Made by a program: the position numbers and the translations under genes. From Epiperipatus broadwayi (taxonomy: Eukaryota; Onychophora; Udeonychophora; Euonychophora; Peripatidae), in contig JAQFVV010000205.1 of NCBI GenBank assembly GCA_028023455.1, positions 1,223,353-1,287,352 on the forward strand: a stretch of 64,000 nucleotides of DNA. Reading direction: 5' to 3'. The notes under the pieces were generated by a model. That model saw nothing but the letters and a program-made list of their open reading frames with translations, searched no databases and had not been told where the DNA came from. Below are positions 1 through 10,531 of this stretch, in pieces; position 1 is the stretch's first letter, and every line of letters begins with the position of its first letter.

Positions 1-1
1 C

Positions 2-607
2 AGTGACTTGGAACAAGAAAAGATTCACATAGAACAAATGCTTATAAAGAATGATTATCCATCAGCAGTCATCAGAAAAACCTTCAATAGACAACACAAA
101 GAGACACCAAAAGAGAAAACAGTTATTGGTATGGTGGTGTATCCATACGTACCAGGTGTGGCAGACAAACTAAAGAAAATCTGCAGTCAATATAATATTA
201 GGACTGCTTTCCAAAGCCCTACCACCCTTCGAGGAATGCTTACTTCTACTAAGCCTAAACTGGAAATGTTGAAGAACAAAAACTGCATCTATGAAATACC
301 ATGTGAATGTGGAAGGAAATACATTGGTGAGACCTGTCGCCCGGTTGAACAGCGATTGAAGGGACACAAATTAATGGTTAAAAGAGAAAAAATAGATGTG
401 TCTACCATAGCAGGTCATGTATATACTAATGACCATGTGCTTAAGTGGGAAAATACAAAGATATTGGATAAAGAGGAAAAAATGCATAGAAGAAAATTCA
501 AGGAAGCTGCTCATATGACAATGGTAAATAATCCTATAAGTCAACCCAGTGTGGCAATACACAATGTATGGAAGCCTCTAATTAATCTTTCTCTTAGGAA
601 AAAGTAA
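2..607 (+). CDS. Penelope-like element protein, C-terminal GIY-YIG endonuclease part (5' truncated by window edge)
   Basis: Open frame from the window edge to a TAA at 605-607, about 201 residues seen. Counting from the in-frame TTG at position 8 as residue 1, a linker with 'YPYVPGVADKLKKIC' (about 45-59) and 'LRGMLTSTKPK' precedes a GIY-YIG nuclease core: CIYEIPC (93-99, a CIY variant of GIY), KYIGET (104-109), the conserved Arg in RPVEQRL, then NDH (141-143) and the RRKFKEA helix near 161-167. In Penelope-like elements the reverse transcriptase is followed by such a domain, which nicks DNA for target-primed insertion. The RT itself would be to the left of the window. No frameshift or stop is seen, so this copy may be fairly young. 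TTG is not a credible start; the frame simply continues leftward. Confidence 0.85.
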   Translation, partial: SDLEQEKIHIEQMLIKNDYPSAVIRKTFNRQHKETPKEKTVIGMVVYPYVPGVADKLKKICSQYNIRTAFQSPTTLRGMLTSTKPKLEMLKNKNCIYEIPCECGRKYIGETCRPVEQRLKGHKLMVKREKIDVSTIAGHVYTNDHVLKWENTKILDKEEKMHRRKFKEAAHMTMVNNPISQPSVAIHNVWKPLINLSLRKK

Positions 608-718
608 AAATAAAAAAAAATAATAATTAGACTTGTTAAAAAAAAAATTGAAGGACTCTGGAGGATTTGAACAAACCCTCATATATAAATATATCAAATT
701 TCTACTATATGTTGCCTT
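608..718. other. AT-rich 3' flank of Penelope-like element
   Basis: Short A-rich stretch after the Penelope stop codon. It probably contains the element's 3' end, but no clear terminal repeat or target duplication was recognised. Confidence 0.3.
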
Positions 719-1012
719 TGACAGAATAGCTCAGTTGGTAGAGCGTTTGCCTTAAATTCAATATACAAGAATCTAAAGGTGCGAGTTCAACTTTTAAGTG
801 AATATTGTCACTGTGCATATAGGCCAGCAACACCTGCAGAAGAGTGGAGAATAATACTACTCGAAATGTTGTGTAATTACTAACCTGTATTGTTTCTTTG
901 CGTGTTATTACTAACAAGTTGTTTGTATTTGAAAAGTTTAAATAAAGTTTAAAATTTTCTATACATTCAACATTCACTCGTAAAATGATGGAAATAGTCC
1001 AACACATCAGAT
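719..1012 (+). mobile_element. tRNA-derived SINE, family 1
   Basis: A tRNA-like head (719-810) has a good RNA polymerase III A box (TAGCTCAGTTGG, 727-738), a weaker B box (GAGTTCAACTT, 783-793) and pairing ends (TGACA at 719-723 with TGTCA at 806-810), as in a tRNA acceptor stem. The body that follows carries the family signature 'GGCCAGCAACACCTG' near 822 and 'GAATAATACTACT' near 849. Near-identical head-plus-body copies occur on the minus strand at about 40170-40445, and body-only copies at 60343-60481 and 60741-60985, so this is a dispersed element and not a single tRNA gene. The 3' end near 'GAAATAGTCCAA' is shared with other copies. Target duplications were not resolved. Confidence 0.75.
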
Positions 1013-1438
1013 TCATATCAGGTGCTATGAATCTGTTTTTCCATGCTGAAAGTGGGTTCGGCTACACTTTATAAAAATAAAGAAATGTAATACACTTTTT
1101 CTGTCACCAACAATAGAAATGTTTCAGCCAATTTATTGCAAACAAGAATGAAAAGAATAGCCACAAAATTTTACATTAAAAATTTTTATATTCCTTCTTA
1201 TCTTTATACATTATATAAGCCATTTTTAATAAAGAATATGCTATCATATTAATCCTGTTTGAGTCTGGGTTATTCTTAACATTTAAAAAAAATGTGTTTT
1301 TTTGTTGTAAGTTTGCTGGAACACTTTTGAAAATAAGGACTATTAACTGCTTTTGTTTTGTTAGCTTATCACACTAATTCATGATCTCATACTGTGTTGA
1401 ATTATATTAAGAACATTGCACTATTAAAATATATACAT
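1013..1438. other. No gene seen; AT-rich spacer
   Basis: Only short frames, A/T runs and no similarity that I recognise on either strand. Confidence 0.4.
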
Positions 1439-1900
1439 AGTGTCTCCCAGTGAAAATATTAGAGGTTCTTTCTCCATGCTACCTATGGCATCATCTTTGA
1501 ATTAACATATAGTTTATATAGTGACATAATTTAGCTATTCACCACAAAAATTTTAAAGTGTTGTTTGTTTGACTGTATGTCTCATGCCTTAATTAATGAT
1601 GGAACAGTGTGCTAAGATTAATTCTTTTTTAATTGGGGAAAACTGTTGATGAGAAACATTTATAATGATTCAAATTGTATACAGTAATGCAACCATGAGC
1701 TACAGAATGGATTGGAAGATTTTACGATGGCAGAGAGTGCATTAAAGAAGATCTACATTAAAGAAGATCTACAAAAGTGCAAAACACACTGTCACGTTTA
1801 TGTCATAACTCACGATGTAGGCAGTTACTTTATAATAAATGCATTGATTTAGAAATAACAGTGCAAACAACATGGAGAGAAAACCAGACAGCTTTTCACT
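1439..1900 (+). mobile_element. mariner/Tc1-like (IS630 superfamily) remnant: 5' end and transposase N-terminal HTH
   Basis: With frameshifts, the + strand reads ETFIMIQIVYSNATMSYR from about 1652 and then TEWIGRFYDGRECIKEDL from 1702. This follows the mariner N-terminal pattern (ET.EMI..AYGD..MSR..VFEW..RFK.GRES..DD). The 5' end near 1440 (TGTCTCCCAGTG) and the 'CTCCATGCTACCTATGGCATC' segment also occur upstream of the transposase start in the copy at 43705. A 16-bp segment (ATTAAAGAAGATCTAC) is tandemly duplicated at about 1741-1771. The catalytic DDE/D region is absent, so this is a dead fragment. Confidence 0.55.
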
Positions 1901-2881
1901 GAGACCCACTATGGATATTACTCAGTGTATAATCCAACTCTAACTACATTTTCATTTGGATGCTTCCACATAAGTCTTTTTGATCAGATAAAATAAAAGA
2001 TCATAGGCAGCCTTTTTAAAATAATTTCAGAAATATATATCCTCTCCTTCTGTCTCTAGATCTAAATTAGTCAAAAGCCCTTTCAACATTCCCATTTTTT
2101 TTTTAATTCGTGTATACAAAACTTCTTCATTAGAATCATTACAATAGTAACATGGCGGAGGTGAAAGTTAATAGTTTATGGGTCAAAGGTCAAGTTGCTA
2201 CTGACAGAACTTTAGTATCATGTGACCTCCTGAATGACAAACTATTTGATATTCGCTTTATGTATTATTTTAAATAATTACTCTTATCAATTTGTAATTA
2301 CAGTATTGTTATACCACATTTCCATTTCCAATAGTCATACCAACTGTTTCTTCTTCTTTCTAACTACCCAAAGTTTAACCAGTGTCTGTTTTATTTATTA
2401 TAGTTTTTTTTTCTCTTTACGATCATACACTCTTTCTTCATTTGAAAATGACCTGCAGTTGTAGCTGGCCAAATATGTAGTCATTGTTGGAATAATGCCT
2501 AAGTTTGAACCCAGAACTATTAGTTCTCTCTTCATCTAATCACTAATACGTACTTTGCTGATAGCTTTTCAGTCTCCAGAACATGAAACCCATAATTTAT
2601 GCATATATAAATCAATCTATGATTAACATCTATCAATAAATATAACCAGTGTCTTTCAGCTGTGACACTAGTATACTCTATAATAATAAGAACTATTAAT
2701 CAACACATATGACACATACGCGCGTTTAGATACCCATTCATTATATCATCAAAAACTCAACAGAAGTCTCAATCAGAAATTGAAAGATAATAGACGAAAG
2801 ATCACGAGTATTTTCATAGTTCCAAATTTAAAGATGAAAGCCAGTAAATTTATAACGCTTATTTGCGCTTGTTAATGAGCG
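1901..2881. other. No gene seen; AT-rich DNA
   Basis: Contains T-runs and short open frames (for example 2234-2464 on +) whose composition is that of AT-rich noncoding sequence. No repeat family of this window was recognised here. Confidence 0.4.
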
Positions 2882-2995
2882 TTTTTTTTTTTTTTTTCAT
2901 GTGTCATAGCATCGGCCGGGAAGCGAACCCGCAAACCCGGGACAATTGCTTGTAAGGCAGCTGTGCTGACCTCTCGACCACCAATGCTTGACAAG
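2882..2995 (-). mobile_element. tRNA-derived SINE, family 2 (copy 1)
   Basis: Read on the minus strand, a compact tRNA-like unit has A box TGGTCGAGAGG (2970-2980), an anticodon-loop-like CTTACAA and B box GGTTCGCTTCC (2919-2929). It ends in an A-run (T16 on +, 2882-2897). The loop would present a Val-type UAC anticodon, but the stem pairs imperfectly. A second copy with the same 3' extension (ATGACACATG plus A-rich tail) lies at 10546-10650, so I call it a short SINE and not a working tRNA gene. Confidence 0.65.
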
Positions 2996-4209
2996 GTTTG
3001 TTTATTTTCGTTGAACATAACAATAATCACGTGACAGTTGCAATTTTAATGTAACCAAATTGAGTTTGTGAGAAGCTCGAACGCCAGAGGTGGCGGAGCG
3101 ATGATCAAGTGATCGAAGTGAATAGTAAAAATTTGCTTTGCTTAATTTTTTTCTTGAGATCTGAGAAATCAAAACTGTTCTTTCCTCTTACTAGCAAATT
3201 CTTTTTATAACCAACATTAATTCGAGTATGTACGCGCGCAGAAATGTATATATTACTAAATTGAAAAACATATTTAAAGAAATTACAATACATATATATA
3301 TATTGTTTATGTAGACTGAAAATGTTTGTAAGCATTAATGAAAACGAAGACAAAGAATGTCTGGTGTGTTGGTGGGGGTGGTCTCGCTCGTTAGTTCATT
3401 TTTAGTCATGATTAATACATTTTAAAAATAAATAAAATGACAGATATGTTTGAAAGCAAGTCTATTTAAAATCTACTATTTTGTTTTCTACTATTTTTAA
3501 CTTGTCAAGATGTTAATGCCAAATATATTTTGAAAGGTAAATGCCTTTTAAGAAAATAAATTGTTATTGTCTTTCGAAGAACAAATTTGAATTACATTTA
3601 CCCCCCCCCCCATTTACTATTTAGTGAACGGTCGCGGAATAAAATCGTAAAGCTTATGTCTGCCTGTCCTCTATTCTGGGTTCGAATCCAGGTAAAAATT
3701 GAAAAGTATTTGATAATAATCTAAAGAGGCTCTTTTCATTTAACTCCAAATTCTTTTTGCAGTCAGCGTTAATATCTCTATGTGTAACTCATCTGCAGTA
3801 GATATATATATATACATATATGCAGTCAATAATAGCATGCTGCCATATTCAAAGAAGTAAAGCTCTTTCAACTCTTTTTTTTTTTAAAAAAAAGTTAAGA
3901 CAAAATAATAATATACAGTAGAGATGGATTTTGCAATGATTATGAAAACCAATGTGTAAAATACAAATGTGTCCACACATACAATAAGCTAATCCATTAG
4001 TCTGTTTGTGTTATATCATATATGGACAAAATATCGTTAATCTTAACACCTATTTATTCTGTTTATGTTATATCATATGTGGATAATATATCATTAATCT
4101 TAACATCTATTAATTAAAAACTTTTATTATTCAAACAAAAATTTTCAAGTTGATCTTTTAACTTTTTACAATAAATACATTAGTTTGTACTCACATTTAT
4201 GAATAAAAT
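2996..4209. other. No gene seen; contains a C-run and a degenerate tRNA-like B box
   Basis: Includes a slightly more GC-rich patch near 3070-3115, a C-run at 3601-3610, and an exact B-box sequence GGTTCGAATCC at 3679-3689 with flanking CTGG/CCAG pairing. No convincing A box precedes it, so it is at best the 3' half of a tRNA pseudogene or SINE head. The rest is AT-rich without coding signal. Confidence 0.4.
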
Positions 4210-4464
4210 TAAGAAATAAATGCTTTTATTTACTATATACTAAAAAACCAAAAAATAATTGTTTCCTTGGTACTTATGTATTTTCTATCCATCGTTTCTT
4301 ATCAGCCATTTTGCTTTAAGTTATAAAAATAATTATACAGTTTCATGGGTCTATACTTTTTTTTGGTACTCATCCATTGCAGCCATATGTCACTTGATGG
4401 CACTGTTTCTCTTCAAAAACCTATTAATATAAAGTTTCCGGGCCTGCCTTTTTTTTTGACTTCT

Positions 4465-5290
4465 GAAAATTTACATTATTGTTAGCATTGTAAATTAAAA
4501 CATGTTTTTTGTGTTGTTTCTTTTTTTTTTGGGGGGGGGGGGATTTTGTTAAAACATTTAACTTACTAATACAAGAATAGTGTTATTCTTATAATGCTAA
4601 ATTAAACATTTAATCAAAAGTAAAAAACACCCAATAAAAAAAATTGTCTTTTTATTTCCAAATTTACACTATTCTTCTAATAGTAAATTCAACATTTCAA
4701 CCAAATTTAAAAAAAAAAACCTGAAACTCTTCATTACTAAAGAAATCAAACCCCCCTCCCCCCCCAAAAAAAAACAGTTTTTTTTTTTATTTCAAAATTT
4801 TGCGTTATTCTTCTAATAGTAAATTAAAACGTTGAAACAAAACTAAAAAACAACCGAAAACACTTCATGAAAAAAAGGTCATCAAATCCAAAACAAAACA
4901 GTTTTTTTATTTATTTCCAAATTGACATTATTCTTCTAATAGGAAATTAAATGTTTAAATAAAAATTCTCAAAACACAAAACAACCCAAAATACTTCATT
5001 AAAAAAGGAATCAAACCCAAAAGTCTAACAGTTTTCTTTGGATTGGCAAATTGATGTTCTTCTTTGAATACTAAATTCAATGTTTAAATCAAATTTGAAA
5101 ACAACCCAAAACACTCCATGAAAACAGTAATCAGCCGACTCTGTTTTTTATGCCCGCTGATGAAAAGTAAAACCCAAAAACTTTTTGATTTCCAAATTGA
5201 CATTATTCTTGTAATAGTAAATTAAACATTTAAACAAAATTACAACAATAAAAAAAAACCAACCCAAAACAAAAAATTCTTTAGCCGATG
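4465..5290. repeat. Degenerate ~120-bp tandem array, about 7 units
   Basis: Diverged copies of 'ATTATTCTTCTAATAGTAAAT' recur at about 4470, 4570, 4670, 4800, 4925, 5050 and 5197. Each is followed by AACATTTAAACAAAATT, an A-rich CAACCCAAAACACTTCAT block and a T-run. Spacing is roughly 100-145 bp. It sits wholly inside the inverted-repeat element at 4210-6475. Confidence 0.75.
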
Positions 5291-6269
5291 TTTTGATATT
5301 TTATCAGCCGACTTGTTTTTTAAATCTGTAATACAAGTGCCAAAAACCCCTCTTTGGATTGATTGGGTTTCAAAAACAACTCACAACAACAAGTATCGAT
5401 TCCAACAATTACAACAACAACAATTTTATTTCCAAACACACAAAAAATTCTCACTTGTAAGTAAAACCAAATCCAAAAGAATAACATTGCATAAGAGCAA
5501 AAATGTCTTTTGAAACTACCAGTTGTGTACAGCCATCTCATCATGAGAATGTGAAATTTGTCATGAATCCACCACATCGTGCTCTGAAAAAAGTCTTTTC
5601 AAATTTCTAGCAGCTTCCAAGATGCATAGGGAAGCATGCTAACAGGGTGATAATTATCATTATGCAATACTACTCCAGTTGGTGTGTGAGACAATGATTT
5701 TGAAAAGAGATTTCAACACTTATGTGAAATTTAAGAACAGACACTCTCATATCAAGCGATAGCAAACTCTCATTACTGAACATATGCATAAAGCATGACC
5801 ACACATAGCTAGGTGTATGATTTCTGTGCTTTTGCATAGAGAAAAATACCATCACATGACCCATAAATGGCTATTATGAAGGTAGTGTTGTAGTAGCTGT
5901 AGTTTCAGCCACGTAAATGGCAATATTTCTGTATTTTTGCACAGAAACAGCACCATCAAGTGATGTACGGTTGCTAATAGATGAGTACTCTTTTATTATT
6001 ATTATATTAAAAAAGAAATTTTTTTCTAAAAGGGTTAGGCTCAGGGTAATAATTTGCTTATTTTTGTTTTTATTATAATATTTATACTTAACCCTTAACC
6101 CTTTTGAATAAATTTTTCTTTTTGAAAATAACACAGTGTAAATATATAATTAAAACAAAAATAAATATTTTTTCTTTTATTGCCAGCTGTAGGCCCATGA
6201 AACTGTATAATTACTTTTATAACTTAAAACAAAATGCTGACAAGAAGCTATGGACAGAAAATACATAAG

Positions 6270-6421
6270 AATTGTTTTCTTCAACCACAATTGAGATTTT
6301 TATATTTAACTTGAGATATAAGCATAAAATAACCAGATACTAATTAATTGACTCTACTAATAAATGTGTGATTGAATTAATTGGTTTTTGGACATCCCAA
6401 TTGTGGTTGAAGAAAACAATT
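6270..6421. mobile_element. Small MITE-like element with perfect 24-bp inverted repeats
   Basis: AATTGTTTTCTTCAACCACA... at 6270-6293 is exactly inverted at 6398-6421, enclosing about 104 AT-rich bases. It interrupts the right arm of the surrounding foldback element, because the arm homology resumes at about 6413, and is therefore younger than it. A clear target duplication was not seen. Confidence 0.65.
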
Positions 6422-6475
6422 ATTTTTGGTTTATAGTGCACATTAAATAAAAGCATTTATTACAAAATATTTTTA

Positions 6476-8188
6476 TACATTAATTTTAATATTTTAGTAT
6501 TCATATATTTTTCATAAATTTCCAATCTTAAAAATGACGAATAAAAACAATGTTGCAGTCTGGGTAATATTTGAAAGTAAATTCATGCCCATTAAAAACT
6601 GATTCCATTATTATTTTATTTATGAAGAAGTGTTTTTAAAAAAAAAACTTTTACAATTGAGAGAACTTAAGATTTGATTTCTATTCAAATTTATTGCAGA
6701 CACACTTTGATGTAAGCTTTTTAAAAATCTGTATTGCCCTCTCATATGCATTACTTAAAATTTATGTGAATTGATATCAATATGTTTTGAATTTGGTTCA
6801 CCAAACTATTACCAAAATGAATGATTGGACAATCTTAAAACATTACATTTCCCTATTGGATTATCATTAATTTTTAACACAATCAAAATTTGAAAGAAAC
6901 TCATTTGCTAAAAGTGTGTTTAAAATGTTTAAAAAACAGTTATGAATAAAATTTTAATACTTTTAGAAAAAGGCTTTACCCTTTATCATATGTGCCTTGA
7001 ATGTTTATAGAAAAAAATCTAGTAAATATCTATAAATTAACAAGCCCATTTGCAGAGAACTGCTTTCTATCCTAACAAATTTAAATTTACATGGCAAATT
7101 AAATGATCTATTATTGAAATCTGAAAAAAATCACATCTGAAAAATCTGGAATGAGATTTTGGATTATGATGTTCATCTGTATAACAAAGTGTTTTTTTCC
7201 TTCTTTATAACCTAAAGCTGGTGCCCTTCTGATGAAGTTCACTCTAATCACAGCTCTCTTAAAATAATTACTGTGGCTGCTTTATTTGTTCTGTAAAGTA
7301 ATTATGCATGCATTTTTATTTAAATTAGTCCATTTAAATATTCCATTTGTTAGATAATTGGATGCTGTTTTGTCTTTTATTTATTGTATTATATGCACTC
7401 AGCTTTAGTCTATAAAGAAAAAAGAAACCACTTCATTATGCAAATGAACAAACATATGCAAATTTAAATCACAAATACAAATAAAGAGGGAAATGAATAT
7501 TAAATATGCAAATGTGTAAATTCTCATATTTTAGCAGATAATCATTATTCTGTAAGAGAATGCTAGAGAATTTTTTACCCTGATATAGACTATTTGAAAA
7601 AACTTTGACTTAAGTGATTAAGTGGCAAATTCATCTTTAAGATTTAATCAGCAACAGCACAGTAGCTTGCAAATGAATGATAATAATAACAACAACACAC
7701 TAAAGATGAGTTTCAAAACCAATAAGACATCATATGACCCATACAACGCAATGCTATTCAGCAGAAAATTGTTTTTCTCCTCATGGATCTTTATTAAAAA
7801 CTTCCACCTGGCATCTATTGATTACCTAAAACTTACACTAGGTGGCATAATTTTAGTGAAAGAAAAAGATGAGTTTAGTAATAACTACACAGCTAGTCAG
7901 CAAACCATAAATGTGTCCATTAAATTGCTTATTCAATACTTTCTGTGCAGAAAATATGTAGTTCTCTAATATAATCTATCTTAGCCATATATTTCCAATG
8001 AAAACAATAAATATTACAATTTTTTTAAGAGTCTTAAAAACAATCTTTACAACATAAACTGTCTGCCTTTCTCTCAAAGAATGTCAAGTACATTTTTAGA
8101 AAATCCGTTACCATTTTTTTGCTATAATGTTCATTTTACTAAAGATTCACTTTTATAATAATAAATTTTTGAATGTAATTTATATGTT
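6476..8188. other. No gene seen; includes three octamer motifs
   Basis: AT-rich, no recognised coding similarity; the frame 7622-7969 has no start-proximal or domain evidence. A block at 7320-7375 (ATTTAAATATTCCATTTGTTAG) resembles 20930-20975, so it is a dispersed repeat. Three ATGCAAAT octamers (7438-7445, 7456-7463, 7506-7513) lie within 76 bp. Confidence 0.35.
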
Positions 8189-8291
8189 TGGAGTTTAGAT
8201 GTAATTATAGGGGATTTGAACACAGTTTTTCAAATTTCCTTCAGCTTGAAAAATCTGTGTTCAAATCCTCTATAATTACATCTAAACTCCA
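8189..8291. repeat. 45-bp-arm palindrome built from a tRNA-like repeat
   Basis: TGGAGTTTAGATGTAATTAT... at 8189-8233 pairs almost perfectly with 8246-8291, leaving a 12-base loop. Each arm contains a GTTCAAATCC-type B box. The same 'CTTGAAAGTCTGGGTTCAAATCC' block occurs at 8690-8755 (+), 43080 (-), 43215-43275 (+) and 52480 (-), so the palindrome looks like two head-to-head copies of a tRNA-derived unit. Confidence 0.75.
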
Positions 8292-8584
8292 ACTATACAA
8301 CTATACTTGTATTCAAATGTTACTGATTCAGCCTATATGCTTCCCATTCCTCTTATGTGTATTTAAATGGACAAGGTTCTATACATGAGGAGTCAGAGTG
8401 ACTTAAAGTCAACATGGGTATGACAATAATATTGGTATCAACAAGGAATGTGGGTGTTCCATCATCAGATTTTCAATGGCATGGATAGTTGAAGAGTTGG
8501 AGGTAGAATAGATTGAATCCTGTCCATTAAAGTATGAAGATTTCCTATCTTAATATAAACTGAGCACTGATTATATATGTGTGT

Positions 8585-8760
8585 GGGAGATAATCATCTG
8601 AACCAACAGATGAGTGCTGGTTCAGCATGAAATATGTATATTGGAGATCATTTATCTTTTTCACATGTATGTGATCATGTATATTGGTTATTTGAGATAG
8701 AGTGGATAGCTGAAGGGAGCTTGAAAGTCTGTGTTCAAATTCCCTATAATAGTAGATTTT
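8585..8760 (+). repeat. Dispersed tRNA-like repeat ('ACTGATGAGTGCTGGTTCAGC' family)
   Basis: Contains 'CAGATGAGTGCTGGTTCAGC' followed at 8690-8755 by GATAGAGTGGATAGCTGAAGG and a B-box-like TGTTCAAATTCCC. Related copies lie at 17420-17640 and 43140-43280. No protein is encoded. Confidence 0.55.
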
Positions 8761-8828
8761 ATAGTATCACATCCAGAAAGCTGAAGAATGGATTGATTGG
8801 TCTAATGATCTTGCTCTCAAAAGTTTAA

Positions 8829-9194
8829 AATTTTAATAAACATTTTTAAATGGATTTTTTTTACTGCCATTATGTTAACTTTAAAAGAGATTTCAGTTTT
8901 ACTTCTAGACAATAAATTAGGTGAAAAAACATACTTCTATAAAATCCTTTTTTGATTTATTAAAAGCAGCAGTCATACTTGAAGTTTAATAAGCTGCATC
9001 TCAACATATAAGTTCATCTTTCTGCTGAGTTATTTAAATTGTTTTATATTCTTAATCTGATAATTATCCAAGCTAAAGGATACTGAATTTTGTTCTTTCT
9101 ATCACTGACAGCAAAAGAAATCAGTAAACCAAAGTCTTTATATATTGCTTTCGAAACATTAAAAATATTATGTAGTTCATCTTTTAAACTGACA
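8829..9194. other. No gene seen
   Basis: AT-rich spacer; the minus-strand frame 9044-9304 overlaps the LINE 3' end and has no domain. Confidence 0.3.
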
Positions 9195-9654
9195 AAAATA
9201 GCACAATCATCATCATCATTATGTTCCATGATTATTAAGCCACTATGATATGGTCTCTCCAAGTTCAATCTATCTGCTTTGATCTCTACCCTCTTTTTTT
9301 CCACATCACCCCAGCATACTTCCTTATTTCATCCATCCATCTCAAATGTGGTCTCTTTCTGGGTCTTTTACAATCTCCTGGAATTAGGTTTTAGATTTCA
9401 ACTGTCCATTTATTATCACCTCTTTTAGCAATATGTCCATCCCAACTCCACTTCAGTCTCATAATTCTTTAAATGATGCCAGTAACATCTGTTTGTTGTC
9501 TCACCCATGTATTATTTTGATTTCAATCTCTTTTTGTTATTCTTAACATGCATGTCTCCATACTTCTTTGAATGGTCTGATGTCTCTGTATTATTCTTCT
9601 TATTTATGAATCTGAAACTTGGACACTTAACAGAAGCACAATCATCAGCATATT

Positions 9655-9910
9655 GAAAATTCTGAATTCAAGAAGGTGAAGTTTTTGATTTGATTTTAAT
9701 TGATTTAAATTTAAAATTCCACCATCAAACCTATTTTAACATTAACTATTAAAACAAAGTCTTTAAATGTTGCTGTTAAAAATAGCACATTCTCTCCCAC
9801 ACAAATTGCATATTTGGAAATTATGATTTCAAGAAAATGGAATTCTTGTTTTGATTTAAATTGATTTACATTTAAAATTCCACTAATAAAACTATTTCAG
9901 ATATTGATGC
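9655..9910. repeat. Pair of diverged direct repeats
   Basis: GAAAATTCTGAATTCAAGAAGG... at 9655-9760 resembles GAAATTATGATTTCAAGAAAATGG... at 9815-9910; both end in TTTAAAATTCCAC followed by AAACCTATTT or AAACTATTTC. Confidence 0.5.
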
Positions 9911-10042
9911 CTATTTATGAATCAGATTATAAGTAATTTCAGAGATTACTATCAAAGAAATAGAAAACAAAGGTAAGACCAGTACATATCCTTGTTTAAC
10001 ACCAATTATTTTAACTGTAGGAATAATACTTCCTCTCATTCC

Positions 10043-10195
10043 AACATGGTATAGTTGGAAGAACTCATGACTTGGAATAGGGAAGTTCCAGGATCCATTC
10101 TGGTGCTCGCAGTTCTTCCATTTAAACTTCTAGTGAGCTCCTGATCTGTAAACTGTATAATTTGAATAAACTTTAATGGACAACCAACTAATTTC
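10043..10195 (+). repeat. SINE-like unit related to the 120-bp array family
   Basis: 'ATGGTATAGTTGGAAGAACTC ... GTTCTTCCATTTAAACTTCTAGTGAGCTCCTGATC' has the same order of blocks as the monomers at 12130-13800 and the dispersed copies at 35455, 52695 and 13935 (inverted). It lies within the RT of a LINE remnant. Confidence 0.5.
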
Positions 10196-10531
10196 AAAAG
10201 TGCTGTAAACCTGTTTGATTAAAAGAATCGAATGCCTTATCAAACAATATATAAGTCACTCTTGTTTTCAAAATTTGTTCTTGGGTTTGCCTCGTAACAA
10301 AAACTCTATTAATAATACTTTTTTATTGTCTAAAACCACATTTTCTCTCTGATAATCCATTCATCTATGACTGAAGACAAATTATTAAAAAAATCCTTGA
10401 AAATATTTTCACTGTAGTAGTTAAATTTTAAAATACGATACTATGTAATAATGATGAATATTTCATTATCTGTGTTGCATACATAATAATGTTTGTGGAA
10501 TAAAAACTTTCAGTATATATATAAATTTATT

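Larger units (their letters stand above)
4210..6475. mobile_element. Foldback-type element with long terminal inverted repeats and internal tandem array
   Basis: The segment 4268-4350 (CTTATGTATTTTCTATCCAT ... ATTATACAGTTTCATGGG) is repeated in inverted orientation at about 6185-6267, with roughly nine matches in ten bases. The homology extends inward (CACTTGATGGCACTGTTTCT near 4391, inverted near 5945) and outward (4210-4260 inverted at about 6413-6470). Between the arms lies a 120-bp tandem array (listed separately). The right arm is interrupted at about 6269-6412 by a small inverted-repeat element, and probably again by an AT-rich stretch at about 5985-6180. No transposase frame is seen; the element would be non-autonomous. 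Confidence 0.65.
9195..10340 (-). mobile_element. RTE-type LINE remnant (RT and C-terminal segment), interrupted
   Basis: On the minus strand, from high to low coordinates: RTRQTQEQIL..-like text followed by YILFDKAFDSFN (RT motif A region, about 10215-10330), then GVKQGYVLVLPLF (the GVRQGC.LSP.LF region, about 9965-10010), then the C-terminal block conserved in the better copy at 15289 (about 9300-9630), ending in an ATG/CAT-rich 3' tail near 9195-9215. A foreign SINE-like unit splits the RT at about 10030-10195, and a diverged direct repeat fills 9655-9910. Many frameshifts; not functional. Confidence 0.7.

Noticed and set aside
719-810. Functional tRNA gene
   Set aside because: Anticodon stem does not pair, there is an insertion before the B box, and the unit recurs fused to the same body elsewhere, as in a SINE.
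2903-2995. Functional tRNA-Val gene on minus strand
   Set aside because: Acceptor and anticodon stems have mismatches and a second copy with A-tail and target duplication exists at 10532-10664.
3060-3115. GC-richer patch as a possible first exon or promoter of a gene
   Set aside because: No open frame with similarity to the missing stomatin N-terminus and no clear donor; it directly follows a SINE.
7622-7969. 115-codon open frame on +
   Set aside because: Begins at TTG-like start context, low-complexity Asn run, no recognisable domain, no codon bias against flanks.
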